A stretch of 64,000 bases of DNA, taken from contig CM060732.1 in the NCBI GenBank assembly GCA_030704615.1, forward strand, positions 44,127,053-44,191,052, written 5' to 3'. The translations under genes were made by a program, and so were the position numbers. How positions within the stretch are numbered: the stretch's first letter is position 1; the number at the start of each line of letters is the position of its first letter. Below are positions 46,847 to 61,000 of the stretch, in pieces. The notes below the pieces were generated by a model, which saw nothing but the letters and a program-made list of their open reading frames with translations, was not told where the DNA came from and did not search any database. Source of the stretch: Takakia lepidozioides (lineage: Eukaryota; Streptophyta; Takakiopsida; Takakiales; Takakiaceae).

Positions 46847-47735
46847 AAGGAGGAATTTTATATTGTAGTATGGAGGTTTGTCTCCTCGCCACCGTTATTT
46901 GAACCCCTCCTCTGGCCCCAGCCCAGATTTTCATGGTTAAGCTGTATGGATTGGGTGCCTGAAATCTTCATGTTAAAAATACACTGTCCTGCAACCCTCG
47001 GTTACGCATAATGATTTCAAACACGAAGCAATCAAAGTCATTTGAGGCCCTGCTCCTGAGGGAAGGTCTGTTATTTTGCAGAACCGGTGGACTTCAATAT
47101 TGAGAGATTGCAGCGACTGCAGTGCTAAAGAAGAATGCAACATGGCTTTGGGGAACGGCATTGTAAATAAGGAACTTAGTTTGACCATCTCGCTGAGTTC
47201 GATGATGAACTACGGCAGGGGCTTGTGGCCTGCGTTTTGAAAGTAGATCATACTTACGGTACAGATTCTAGGGGAGCAGATCAATCAAAGTGACAATTCG
47301 AGTGACACAATAGGCATGGCCAGGGCTTGTAGTAGATCCAGGTCCCTGGGTGAGCTGTGATTCATCATTACACCAATTCTTCTGTGAAGTTAAAGGGTGT
47401 TTGGCGCAGTGCCGGGTACTTAAGGGCACTTAAGGGCGGTGAATAAAATCTATAGGCGAGGCGAATTTGGGATTGCGTACCGCCCCCATTTGTGATTTTT
47501 AGCTGGGTAGAAACTTGTTGGGTAGGATCGACATTCTTTGGAAAGGGCAATTGCAGAGGCTTCCAGGAATTTCAGAGGTCAAGCCTCCCTCCAGAGGGCA
47601 CGCGGGAGAAATCTTAAGGGTGGTTTCAGGAGAATCTGGGGGCCTTAGGGATATGTGAAGGAACAAGTGCTGGCGTGGCTGCCCCCCTGCTTTGCTCAGA
47701 GCACAGGTCTCGGGCATGAAGGAGGCATACATATA
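46847..47735. other. intergenic, no gene recognised
   Basis: Short frames on both strands lack domain signatures. It presumably includes the MSL promoter just upstream of 47,736. Confidence 0.4.
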
Positions 47736-50700
47736 ATGGCTACGTTGGGCTCATTGCAGCTGGTTCGGCTGTGGGGTGTTGAAGCTCATTGCAGCAGCTC
47801 ATCTACAATTCCAGTGGGTGATCATTACTGTGACCCGCTTTGCAATTATGCTTGCTTTACCACTTCTCTGAGGCAAGTTTTGGTGTGGCCAACAAGTTCT
47901 GAAAGATTTGTGATGTGATATCAGATATGGAGATTGAGGCAAGTGCAGAAGGGCCGGCTACCATGTCTGGCTTGCTTGGGCAGTGCTCCAGACTCTTGGG
48001 TATGTGCCCCTTCAATATCTTTTCACCTCCAATATTCTAATCATGCTGTGCATGTGGTACTTGCAACACTGTGTCCTGGTGGGCTCCCCTCAGCCTGCCA
48101 CGCATGGTTTTACAAAAACATTATGACATATCTGCTTCTCATGTTTCAAGAGCTTATAGTATCCATTGGATGCTGGCCTACCTAGCTGAGGGCTGAGAAG
48201 TGATGCATTGTTCTGCAGTAAATTTAACTTGCTTGTCTATATTGCAGAAAAGCAGGGCTGCTCAAGAGCTGTGGCGTAGTGGCTCATGGGGCCACTTGAA
48301 GGCGTCTCCTCGGGTGGCCTTCAAAGTGCGGGCATCCAGTTTGCCAACTCCTTCGACCTTTTCTCTCTCACTACAGCAGCAGTCCAAGAATGTGGCCCTT
48401 GCAGTCCTGAAAATTGCAGCTCTAGTTTTCACCGGGTATTGCTTCCAAGATACCACTAATCATGCCTGTAGGTAGTGAGGGCATGTGCATGACACAGATA
48501 TTGCTGAACAGCATGACCAGTACTTGTGTCTTATGGGGCATGAGGTCAGTATTTCCGTTGATAATGGACATAATGTTCCCCTCTGCCTGAAGCGTCCGTG
48601 GGCGTGGCCTCTTCACTCCACGATTCCCATGGAGACTTGACAACCAACCCTGTTTACTCAACTTTTTGTACTCCATGTATGTGGACCTGCCAATTCCATG
48701 AATTGTCCACCACGCAGCCTCACAAACATCTACACCCTCAATCGTAACGTATGCCCTGTGAGAGGTCCCTTCCAGCATGTGAAGTCGTTTTGAAACATTT
48801 AGTCCATGTTCTCTCCTCTCATCGAACCTCAGTATTATGGTTTCACAAAATAAAGGTAACACCTAGATGGAAAGCTGCGTAAGGGGATATATTGTGAATT
48901 TTAAATGCTAGGTTAGAGCACTTGAAACGATAGGGGCATTGCTTAGTTGTTGACTCAGCAACATAGTCCTCTACTTATCTCTATTGAAAGTGATGGTGGT
49001 GCATTAATTTGTCAGGGCCTACAACGCTTATCAAGAATGTCCTCCACTGTTCCTCCAATGTGCACCAGCAGCAGGGCTCATGGCATTTACAGTGTGGGGC
49101 CTAAGTCCCTCCATGCGATTCATTCGCAAAGCAATTTTCAAGGTATGTTTACAGCTTATTGTCCTTCACAGTGTTCCTATCTACTTCCGTAAGTTCTTGC
49201 ATGAAAATCCAACTTTGGATAACCATGGCGTGATTTGTTCTGAGCCACCGTGGGATGGTTGGGTGCAGAAAAATGACAGAAAGTGGCAGGGCAGTAAAAC
49301 CCGGAACATAATGGCATCCTATATGCGGCCGTTGCTTCTTTGGATTGGAATTATCATCATTTGCAGGTGTTGCACTGTCTGAAGGGGTCTTAATATGATC
49401 TTCTGTAGCTCCCCTCTTGGCTTCATGTGGCCTTGTTGTTTGTCCCTTGCCCTACTTATTGGAGTGGTAGATGTCCTGTGGTGCTGACCACTTTCTGGAC
49501 ACCATTGCATTTGGGAAAGTGTGTACTCATTCAGAACATTGGTTGGCTAGGACAGTGATGAATGGCCTGGTGGCCACAAGTGGCTTATGCATCTAGGAGT
49601 GCACGTAACAGAGAGGAGTTGTCCCCTCCAAGAACACTATAATATTTATGATTTCTGTGCTGCTATTGTGAACAGAGCATTTGATCCAGTCATATTGTCG
49701 ACTACAGCAAGCCATGCAATAAAGCAACGCTTCATAAACTTTGTCCGCTCTCTGTCAACGGTTCTGGCTTTCGCTTTCTGCACTGCTAGGCAAGTCTCTT
49801 GAAAAGGGTTTCCAGTCAACAAAATGCTCCTTCTTTGTGTAGAGCTACAAGATGCCGTTTTTCCTTGTTGCTGGGAGGGGCGGATGAAGTATCCAGCTGG
49901 CCTAATACCTGGCTATGTATGTGGTGGGGTTTCTGTGCAGTTTAACTCAGCAGGTCCAGAAATTCATGATGGAGCGCCAGGATGTGGAGGACTCCCGCAA
50001 TGTATAAAAACACTACCTGCATGCTTGTGTGTGTACAAAAAAGTCATCTTGCAATGTTGTGGTGTTGCAGCTCACGTGTCTAAGGTGTCCAAGATGAGGT
50101 GATACATGGTGGCTGAGTTCAAGTTCGTGTCCCTGTACTGAGTCATCCTACCTGTGGGCCGATTGGATGGGTTTCCCGAGGTTATAAGTCATATAGGAAG
50201 CTGTGTAATTGCCAGATTTTGGTGTGGTCCACTTGATGGTGGATACAGTTGGCATCTACATGTATCTACTCAGGAGGTCTCTTTATGTGGTCCGGTAATA
50301 ACTGCTGAGGGGTTGGTTATGAATGCTCAAAACAGGTGGGCGTGCAATTTATTGGCAATACAGTCTATACTTCTGTCTGGGTGGCAGCTGTTTGTTTGTT
50401 TATGGAGCTCTTGGGGTTCTCTACGCAAAGATGGATAACTGCTGGAGGCTTTGGGACTGTCCTATTGACCCTTGCAGGCCGGGAGGTACTAAGCCCTTTG
50501 TTTGTCAACCTTTTGTCAATCAGGTGGCATGGTTGTGTGCCACACAGGTCAAATGTTTTGCAGGACTTCCCTTATTGTAATGAATATCTCTGGAGCTGCT
50601 GTATCAGCCTTGTTGATCAGAGCTAGACAGCTACACTCTAGACAATATCTTCACAGATTAACTTCCTAAAACTGCTTTGGCTCAGTAAGTTAGGTTAAGA

Positions 50701-53700
50701 AGAGGTGGGATACTGGTACTGATATTACTGTTCATACATCTTGACCCTCTCACTTATTTGGCAGAGAGAATTGACTAATTATGGCAGTACCATAAATCAT
50801 TTCCGATGCATCTGTAAGGATCTGTACACATCAAGGAATCTCTCTCCTTCTCTCTCTCTCTCTCTCTCTCTAAACTTCATGAAAACTGATGTGCCTTCAG
50901 GTCTCCTACCCCTTTGACTACTGCAAGGTAATCAACGGCACATGGAGACTGTCTCAAAACTGTGCCATGAAGATTTATCTGGCTGGGAAATGTGGCCCTC
51001 CTGTGAGAGTCACCAGTTGCATTCCCATCCAGTAAAAGGAGAAGAAGGGCACTGGAGCAGTGCTAGTTGCAGAGAGTCCTGTTCAGTCTAGACTGCACCA
51101 TAGCACAATAGAGGTAGTAGAGGAATGGGTTAGCAGCCTGCTACTTGGACTGCCTGTGGCTGATCCTGTGTCATTGACCTTGCAATTATCACCAAACCTT
51201 TCCTTGGTCCATGTCCTGCAACTGAGGGCAAGAAGCCTTGAATGTGACACAGGTTTATGGACTGGACTCCCTTTCCCAACAGTGCCTGTACCGGTTTTGT
51301 CACCAAAATTAGTGTAGTTAGTTTTGATTCCTTGGTGGATTGTTGAAAGAGAACATGGTTGTTTCAAAAGGGAGATTATATTGGTTGACTGTTGGCTGGA
51401 CTTGTTTGGAACTGACAACAGACTTGAGAGTTGCTGGAATCAGTTGCTGTGCTGCTGTCAGGCAGCACTGGGCTTAGGCATTTGGACTGATTACGGACAA
51501 AAAGCATCCACAAGATTTGTATCTGCAGTCCTTTAGCTCTCCTCTAAGTCTGGGAGTCAAATTCTTCCTAGAGATAAATAGGTTTGGATGGGGGAATACT
51601 TAACATATGTTGAAGCAATGAAGAGACTCTCTTCTCTGTCTCCTGGTAGCTGGCCTAATTATTCAGGGATGCATGTGTACAGATATTCACAAACTTTCTG
51701 TCAAGTATGATGATCCATGCTACAAGACCTTTTGTGGAGAGCGAGTGGATTCAAACCAAGATTGAGGGCATGGAAGTGTCAGGCACTGTTGAGGTCAGCA
51801 GACCTTCCCACTTGGTCACAATCCCCATTGTTCCAGGGCCTGCACTTACCTCTTTGTTGAAGTTGGACCATTGTTAGGTTTTGGAAACAAGAAAAATTGA
51901 ATTGCCTGTGCTTACATTTCCTGGTCTGACAAGCACCAGCTGTGACAAGGATTGTTAGGAACTTGTGAAATCCATAGTGGATGGCCACAGCATATTCAAC
52001 TTGTAGGATACCAGCTTTGTAGCGTATTGTTATTGTCTTCGTCAGTTGGTGAAAATGTCAGTCTTAAGTCAGAGGGTTGCAATACTCTGAGGGTTATGTT
52101 TGTATGCAGATTATTGAGAAGTATGTTCCTTCATCTTAATGTCTAATGATATGTGATGGTTGGATGCAGCATGTTGGCTGGTGGTCGCCGACAGTTGTGC
52201 GAGGGGATGACCGTGAGGCTGTACACATTCCCAACCATAAGTTCAGCGTTAGTGTGGTACGCAATCTGAGCCAGAAAACCCACTGGCGCATCAAGACCCA
52301 TTTCGGAATCAGCCATCTTGATGTCAACAAGGTTACTGTAAGTCAGGCATCCCATAGCAATTCCTTGTCAGCTGTTATCCAAGTTGGGTAGTCCTCTTGC
52401 TTGTCTGTCTCTTCTTTTTCTCTGTGCAGGTCGACATCTTTGCATGTAACTTTTCCCACTTCAACCGCTCCCCCTCTCTCTCATGAAAAGCTTGTCTGAT
52501 GCCTGATGTCCAAACTGTCTGATGATGAAGAAGTTAGGCATAAAACTTCCCTGATGGAGGGTCTCATGAAAATAAAAGCCTTCTTATGAGATGTACTTAT
52601 AAGACTTTGCTTACCGTAGCCTTGTGGCCATAGACCCCGCGCTCGGTTTGGGGACCGGAAACTACCTTTGTGGGGGGCTCACTCCGGTAGTATGACTCAC
52701 CTGCATGCAAACAATTAGTTCGGCCTTTCCAGATTTCCTCTAGAAAGCCTGCACACAAGCATCAATCTGCTGTGTGTGAGCAGCCCAAAAGTTATACCCC
52801 AACAGGGCCAGGGTTTAGGCTCAGCCTGAGAAAATGTTCTTGATTGTCCTGAAGAGAGTCACTCTCTGGTGAGTATCCCGGACAATGTACCAGAAAATGG
52901 ATATTGTCTTCAGGTTGCCCCGCACATCGTGTACTTACAATCTCCTCTTCCTCTCTGCATCTGTTTATTGTTCAAAGGTAGGCTTCCTGCCGTGAGTTTT
53001 AATTTCAGTCTAGTGCCAAGGGTAGGTAGGCCCTTGAGATCATCCTTAGGTCCTTGCCATTGTCACAGACTGGAAACAAGGGCAACAATATAGTTCTAGT
53101 GCTCATGCCCACTATGCGTTTTGTTCGATAAACTATTTATTGTTGTTAATTCTCACCAACCCTCGGGAAGGCTTTTACTTTGTTAGTACCACCATGGTAT
53201 CAACAGCATTATAATATTGTGTAGTTGATGGATAGAGCCGAGTCCCAAAAGGGGGACTACTCGCAAGGAAAAGAGGCTCTACTTGGGTCTATAGGTGATG
53301 GTTGTTGATATTGGGCATGTCACTGTATACAGGATATAGTGTCAGACATGCGCAAGGTCCTGTCCAAGCATCCACAAGTAGAGCAGCAGCGCCTGCATCG
53401 GCGTGCCTTCTTTGACAACATTGATCCTGAGAACCAAGCTCTCCTGGTTAGTTTTCCCAACCTTTTGTTTGACATGGAGGCATTAAGTTGGATGCGGATG
53501 TATAATAATTCTGGCCAAGGTTAGAGAAGGCAGATCTGAATTTTTTTAAATTTCAACTTTCCATCTTAGGGTTGTTGGTCCAAGTGCTCAAGGAGACCCT
53601 AGAGATATGGTTCACTGCTAAATGAGGACACTCCTTCATGCACTGCAATTGCCATAAAATTTTATGTGAGTGTTTATCCCATGTCAGAGGCTGTCAACTT

Positions 53701-55262
53701 TATTAGTTTGTGGATATCATGTAGTGAATAATATCTGGCATCTACAGATTTTGGTGTCATGCTTTGTGAAGACGTCCCACTTTGAGGAGTATCTTCGTGT
53801 CAAGGCAAGCAATTTGATCAGTATTATTTCTGGATTTTTCAGATGGTGATAGCTCATGTAATGACAACCTGGCTGTTTATTGCTGAAAGATGTTTTGTGT
53901 TTGAGAAGCGAGATTCTACCCATGCAAGTAGACAAGTACATATCTCATGTGCAGTCTTTCAGGTGTTTGTAAGGCAGGAAGAATCTCTCTGTTGACATTT
54001 GCAGGGTTCTCTTTGTTTCCACACAGACAGATTGAGTTGTTACTGTACTTCTGTCTGCATCTGATTTGTGTCCCCTGTTGACACCAAGTTCCTTACTAAT
54101 CTATAGAGTTCACTATGTGATATATCGAGTTTCCTGTAAGGAGTTTCCTTCTAGGGCAGATGGGCTCAACCAAGTGGCTTGCTGTGATCGATTAATGGTG
54201 CAGGAGACAATATTACTGGATTTGTTGAGGATCATCAGTCACCACAATGCTCGCCTAGCCACACCCATCCGATCAGTGCAGCGCATTCTGGATGAAACTG
54301 AGTCGCGTGGTTCCCCATTCCGAGATGTGAGAGGGGCAGATGAAACTCGTCATCGACCTTTTCTTCTCATAGACACTTCGGCTATGGCTAATGATGATGA
54401 GGATGCAAAGAGAGCTGACCAAATTTCAGAGCTTAATGGTGAGCACATAAACAAGCCTGTTAAAGGAGCGACTACTGGAAATGCAGAGACCAATGCAGGG
54501 GCCACTGGCACACAAGTTGGGAGTGGTGAGGACTTGCCTGACTCCAAACAGAAGCTGAAGCCCAAGGAAAAGGTGCCTGTCAGTGCAGAAGCAACCACGG
54601 CAGCACCAGGGAGCCCAAAACCCCAATTGGAAGGCCTGGATTCAATGGGGTTGAACTCCAAGGACATCACATTGCTGGGAGCCGCCTTTGAGAAGCCCCC
54701 TGCGAAAATCCCCATTGGCCGAGTGGACTCCAGTCAACATGCAGATATTAGTGGAACACAGCAGCAGGGTGACAAAAAGGTTGCTCCTGACCAGCCATTT
54801 GTCCCCAGCAAAGCCTCCAAGGGTGAACGAGTTACAGGGAATCCTGTAGACACAGTAGCCAAAGACCTGAACAAGGTGGGAACTCAGGAGGACCCAGGTG
54901 GGCAAGTGGGTGGGACTGGCGCATCCGTGAGCATGGAGATGCAAACTGACCCCTGGAGACAGCCTGCTGCACCACATCTGCATGACGGTGTTCATGCTAA
55001 CTCGCGAGGTTCACCTGAGTCAGAGAAATCCCAGTCAAGACCACAGTCCGTTGAAGAGAATCTGGTCTTGGGTGTTGCTCTGGATGGTCCGAAGAGGACA
55101 TTGCCTCTGGATGATGAAAAGGCAGCACCAGGCGAGTCAAGAGAGCTTGTCAGTTCCAGGAACGGGAATGGCAGCAACACTGTCAAAGACCGGAGAGATG
55201 GCCCTTCACAGTCAAATGCGTCTGGTGCAGGACCCTTCGATGGAAGGGACAGGGAGAGGTGA
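47736..55262 (+). CDS. MSL2/3-like: plastid MscS-like mechanosensitive channel (MSL2/3 type)
   Basis: The likely start is [14 protein letters not shown] (47,736); its exon end is unresolved. Further exons: 48,248-48,467, about 49,075-49,142, 49,194-49,366, 49,676-49,793, 49,954-50,001, 50,336-50,485, 51,683-51,793, 52,170-52,331, 53,333-53,446, 53,748-53,804 and 54,204-55,262. Membrane helices include [16 protein letters not shown] and [14 protein letters not shown]. The MscS core follows: [83 protein letters not shown] and [18 protein letters not shown]. The last exon is a long Ser/Gly/Lys-rich tail with [17 protein letters not shown], as in plastid MSL proteins. In the family these channels relieve osmotic stress of the plastid inner envelope. 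The intron after 53,804 uses a GC donor. Confidence 0.92.
48472..49074. other. MSL intron sequence with antisense frame
   Basis: The 146-codon minus-strand frame here (48,422-48,862) has no domain I recognise and lies inside the MSL gene, so it is treated as intronic noise. Confidence 0.4.
50843..50872. repeat. TC microsatellite in an MSL intron
   Basis: An uninterrupted CT/TC run of about 30 bases between the exons ending 50,485 and starting 51,683. Confidence 0.8.
52588..53050 (-). mobile_element. zinc-finger LINE 3' fragment in an MSL intron
   Basis: It matches the copies in the NME7 and sucrose synthase introns in order: the 3' end word ACTTATAAGACTTTGCTTACC, the block with ACCCCAACAGGGCCAGGG, and a 5' portion with CAGTCTAGTGCCAAGGGTAGG. 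Internal deletions remove part of the zinc-finger region between about 52,915 and 52,980. Orientation is antisense to MSL. Confidence 0.8.
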
Positions 55263-58058
55263 CACCTCTAACAGGGTTAGAATAGGATGTGTTGTCAACT
55301 GAATTTCCAGTGGTTTTGCTTGTTTCTGTCTGGAAGATTGTACTTGTACGATCCATTTGTTTTACAAGCCCTCTCTGCACTTAGTCTTGCAGTGGAGACA
55401 TTGCCAAGATGGGTTCAAAATTGAGTTGCCCAGTTGACAAGAGAACTTACTCATCTTACCCTGACACTTCTGTGGCCCAACTGCATCAAAGAGATCAACT
55501 TTGTCACTGAAGCTTATGAAACAATTCTTTGGGGTTTTTGTATGCAAAGAGGGTCAGCAGCAATCATGCAGATCCTCCTTCTCTTGATCATTTTTGCAAG
55601 TGAGGATACTGTTGGAAAGTGAAAAGGAATACTTGTGTTGGTGGCACGACAGTTTCAGTTGTGAGTTTCGTACTCTACATCAGATCTCTGTTCACATTTG
55701 TCACACTACATGCACACTTACTCGTAGGACTTGTAGATTTGCATTTCATTGTGAAGATGTTGAAGTATAAAAAGTGGATGTAGCTCAAGTACGATATTTT
55801 GATAAGTTGAAAGGTTTCCCTTCATCTCTTGAGCTTTATTTATATCAGAACATGGTTTGAGTGTCTATGAGAATCAACATCCCCAAAAGAAGACAAATGA
55901 AAAAGAACAAAAGCCATGACAGTGAAACTCTAGTGGCTGACTGATGTAAATCAGACTGCAGAATGGGATAGGGTGGGCAGAAGACCACATGAAGGCATAC
56001 TAGCTATCTCCCCCATGTAAAGTAAATTTGGCTTGTACCCTTTGCCAAGGAACATAAACCCGATTAAGAAAGCTTGAGACAAGAAGAAGGGGCACTTTCT
56101 ATACAGTTGGTTTCGGCTGCATGACAAGAAAAATTCATCCAGCTGCATTGAAGGCATCCTTGCGCACTGGCGGAAGGAGCGGTTCACTCAATGGAGGTTG
56201 ATTTGAGAGAGTAGATTATGCTACTGAAGATCAGCGACGATTACATCTGCTAGAATCTCCCAGTAGAATGAGGAGTATCCGGCTGGAAGAACAAGGGTTT
56301 GCTCTTACAAAACATGGCATGGGGCTTCTCTTGCAAGGACAACATTGTGAGTTGCAGTACACTCTTCACCATAAAGACAATGAAGATGCATATTATTAAG
56401 GGCATCAAATGCTGAGATACACAGCGAGTTTAATGGGAACACACACAGTCCTGTAAAGCTTTGTAAACGACCAAATGTACATCAAGGATCTGTATCGCGA
56501 GGGGTTTGGTAAAGAGGGCTGTCGATAGCTCGATACATAGTATGATAATATAAAAAATTATCTTTTCCGGGTGCAGGATCAGAATCACATCTACTTTCCA
56601 ATATCATCGACATGGAAAAAGAAAATACTGCGCTTGAAATTCCTGCGTTTCGCGTGGAGCATTCAGAACATCTATATATGTGACTGTTTAAATCTCCAGA
56701 TGAAGTCAATTTTTGGGAATATGTACAATTGTGTCAAGATCTCAACAATTTGCCAGAAAGCACAAATTCTACGGAACATATTGCATTCTCCGTACCAAAA
56801 AAATTGACCCAAGTTAAGGAAGCCAGGCAGTCACAATCCATGATGGAGGATTCGTTGCGTTGAGCTCCTTATGAATGTGTCAATGTCATTTCCTAGTTCG
56901 GAGAACATGGACAAAATAGGTAACTTGCTACATCCTCCAAATTGGACAATTAAAAAAAGCGTGTACCAGTTCCTCAAAGAAGATGCAAAAATGCCAGACT
57001 CAGAAGAAATGTGGTGTCCAGATAAGTTTCTCCTATATTCCTCAAAAGCTGAACTACTCCCTTGTGTTTGATCCATTGGCAACCCATACTTCTCCAAGAT
57101 GAGCTTCATTTTGAATTGCGAATATAGATTTTGGCCTGCACACCAATGCTGGACGGAGAAAGCAAAAAATCGGTCTATGATCTGGCAGGTACTAAGAAAA
57201 CGGTCTGTTCTTGGGTAGCAACTGTTCCTTCAGGTTTACTGCATCCACTTCTCCAAGCTGGGCTCAATCGTCAATTGCCAATGGAACTGTCTTTGCCTGA
57301 GCACCAAGACAGATAACACTGGTTAGTTGCCCTGCCTTGCACTGCCTTGCACTCTTCAAGATCAGATGAACAACCCAAATATATCGCACTTCCCGCCAGC
57401 AGTAATTGTGTGCCCTTGCTAAATACTGCGGGGGTCTCAGTTTATGGGTGTGATAATGCACAATTTCAAATGAAGATACCATCTCAACCCTAGTGAAGGA
57501 TGCAGGCTGGGTGAGCTAGGATGGCAACATGATCATTGCTCTCTGCTCTCTGAACCCCAGGAAGACAACCTCTTGCCTGTGTATGGTGATCAGAACCAGA
57601 GTTTGGGTAGGAAAATATCGATCCCGAAGATTGCCTCAGAAGGAGAAGAGTGTCAGCTCTAGGTGCCAATCATTCTCCTCTGAAATACTGGCAGTATTGT
57701 TGTCTCCCATTGGTCTCAGGTTCTCAACTCCCAAAATACCACAGGCATAAGCAGCAGGGTGACAACAGATCTCAACAGCTAATTTATCAGATCCATGTCA
57801 GATGTGTATCAAGTTGCAGTAACCCTGGAGTTGGAGTGATACTGCTGAGACCCAAACCATATCACATGGAGGGTGTATATCAACATCTAAGACTACATGT
57901 AGGATTGTCAGTTTACTCTCACAAGACTAGTAAGTAGTGGTTGCATAGCAGTTTTTGCCAACTTGGAAATCCACCAGCAGGGCAGATTGTCATGCAAAGT
58001 CGTCGAACAAAGTAAGGTGATGCTGAAGTTGTTAAGAATAGGTACTAACAGAGCCACA
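55263..58058. other. intergenic between MSL and sucrose synthase, no gene recognised
   Basis: The two genes are convergent, so both 3' UTRs lie here. Frames of 60-95 codons occur on both strands (for example 56,831-57,109 minus) without a recognisable domain. Nothing else is supported. Confidence 0.45.
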
Positions 58059-61000
58059 TCATTGGCATACAAGAGTTTGAGCTATGGCCCCTAGAGTATG
58101 CAGCATGCAATCACCAACAATTTGGTCAGAGTTTTTGAGTTGCAACCATACCAGTTCACGAAACTTGAGAATGTAAAACATCTCAAGGTACCGGCGAGAC
58201 TCACGCCTGTTCAACTTCGACACGTACTTCCAGAAGCCAAACACCCGGGACAACATCATCACACGCTCCGCATATATTTTCCATGTGTACCTTCAGAGTC
58301 AATCATCTTGTCAGTTACAGAGATACTAAACAGCCAGTTGACCAGCCAATTGCAATGCTCTAAACCTATTCAGTGCTTTCTGGCATTGATGAGAAAGCTA
58401 GATTATGTCCTAACAAGTGCTCGGTTTGACATTCGCAACATAACTGTCACAGACTGCATTATTTGTTCTGGCTTGGGTCTGCCAGCCAACTTTAATGATA
58501 TCAACCACTTACTGCTACAACGGAATCTAAGTATGACTGCTTCACAATTTACAGAAAACCCAAACCTCCTTCAATTGCTTACTTTTCAATTCACACTCAG
58601 CCTTTGCATATGACATTACCTGCTGTAAATGCGCTGCAGGCTTGCATCTGAGATCTTCGTCCAGTAATCTGGATCTGTTTGGTATCTCTCAAAGAAGGAA
58701 ACCAGGGTATTGGTAACATCCTCACCGCGGTAGGGATCAATATGAAAACCTGAGGTCCCATCCTCAATGATCTCTGCTGGGCCTCCATGCAATGTAGCAA
58801 ATGTGGGAAGTCCGCATGTCATCGCTTCTATGACCGTCAATCCAAACCCCTCATACAGTGCTGGCTGCAAACCTCAGGCAGAACACATCTCTGTAAGGTG
58901 ATTAAGTAATGACAAATGCCACTCATATCAGATAAGGGTAATGACAAACTCTGATAAAGCTCACTACCCCACTCATGGTACGTAAGAACCTGGTGATGAC
59001 CATAACACTGCTTCTGTTGTTCGAAAGAGATGAGGTCGGACATAATATGGAAAGACCTAATGGATCCAATTGAAGAACCAATGAAAATGCATCTGTGAGG
59101 CTGACTGTTGCCACGCCTCTACCTGCTTACTCCAACCAAGACCATCATGCAACCTCTCGTCTAGTTCTGCAGATGAACAACCTCCTCCTCCACCTACTGA
59201 ACAATGTACTCTTTACTGCTTACAACCACGCACCTGTACGAAAGCACCATGTGAATCTGCAATGCACCGATACAGTTCACCATTTCGAACTCTGTTCGTC
59301 TGAGCAACAATCCACCGGAATTGCCCATCAAGATTGTATTCCTTCATAAGGCTGAGCATTTTCTCAATCTCTTCCACCTCCTCTCTGTCCTTTGATTTTG
59401 AAGGATCAATGAAACCTCCTACAATTACCAGGTTCACCAGCTCCCTGAGTTTAGGGCTTTTGGCAAACCATTCAACTAAGGCCGAGAGATTCTTCACCCT
59501 GTCCAAGCGGGACATTGAAAATATGATAGGTTTTGACCTATCTTTCAACGAGCCACTGCACAAACAAACATTGAGATAAAATGAGTCAATACATTTGCAC
59601 AAAACAAGGTTGGCTCATTAGAAATCACTTTGCCCCAGTCACTGCACTGCTATTAGTATGCAGCTCAGATCTCTGCTGCATCTCTATATGTCAGGTATAC
59701 ATTCACACCACAGCTAACAAATCTTAAGAGTGGAAGTACGAGTTACAAACGTGGTGAGGTCTTTCTGTGCAGCGCCAAACAAGAGGTCGTTAATAGCCCC
59801 ATGAAGGCTTGTGAGGCGCCTTTCTTCGTCAGTATATGGAAAGTAGATGCTCATGTCAGCTCCTGGAGAGGCGATATTGAATTTGGGGTCAAAAACATCA
59901 ATGCCATTCACAACCCGATAAAGCCCTGGCATAGTAAATGCTGTATGGCTCTCATATTGCCCCACTGTCTCATCACTGCACAATGCCACAAACCACAATG
60001 AAATAAGAAGCAAAATCAGAAGAATACCCTCAATTTTGCAGACTCAAAGCACAGTCAAGAAAAGGACAACAAGCAAACAAATAAAACCAGACAGGTATCA
60101 AAGAGACTATTTGTAAACGTAAGACAGAAAATGGCAACATAAAAAAAGCATTACAGAATCTCCGTGAAGAAATCAGGTTCAAAACCCCAGTGGTGAAGCC
60201 ATATGCAATATAGAAAGCGAGGAAGGCTACCTTCCAGAAATCTCCTGTGCAGTGCTGGTGATGATGAAGTCGGCATGGTTCATGGCTATGAGGTCAGCAG
60301 TGAACTGGCATGAGAAATGATACTTTTCCTCAAAGTTTTGCCAGTAAATGTCTGAGCCCTGATACTTTGTCTTTTCCAATGCATGGGCAATAATACACTG
60401 TCACAACAACAAAATAACATAGTTGAGATGCAGCAGGCCACAAATCTCCTCAGGGCCAACTTCAACAAGGTAGGAGGTATCCCATAATACAGATCAAGAA
60501 AAAAGAATGTGTCGATTCATAATGCTTTGTAGCAGATCTTATTACATTTGTGAGATAAATCTGATGAATATGGGCACACAGAAATCTGAAAATGCTGCAC
60601 ATGGACAGAATACCCAGTATGCCCAATTAGTGCAGTCTACTGAATACGAACACGGTATTTTCAACTGAGAATTTCAAATTTACAAATACAGATTATGGTC
60701 AATACAGTCTTTCCTTAAGGTAACATAGCTCTACAAGTTATCAGAGCCAAGGAGAACAAACAGACCTGAGTAGTTCCAAGACGGTGAGAAAGCAAAGAGG
60801 CCACCAGATTGCCATCTGTATAGTTCCCAATAATGAGGTCCGGTCGACCTAAAAGCTCAGTACACAGCTCTCCAACCACATCCTGTATGCAGCAGCCAGA
60901 GGTACTATATTCGGAATAAAGAAACAGGAAAAAGCACAGAAATTTTGACAAAATCCCACCTAGTACCAGAACTGCAGCATCATCAATATGGCCAAGACAT

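Noticed and set aside
49676-49800. A second GC-AG intron in MSL (donor after GCTAG)
   Set aside because: That join would leave phase 2, which does not fit the next exon at 49,954; a GT donor four bases later keeps phase.
54350-54995. Minus-strand frames of 66-121 codons opposite the MSL tail
   Set aside because: They lie antisense to a well-supported last exon and have no signature.
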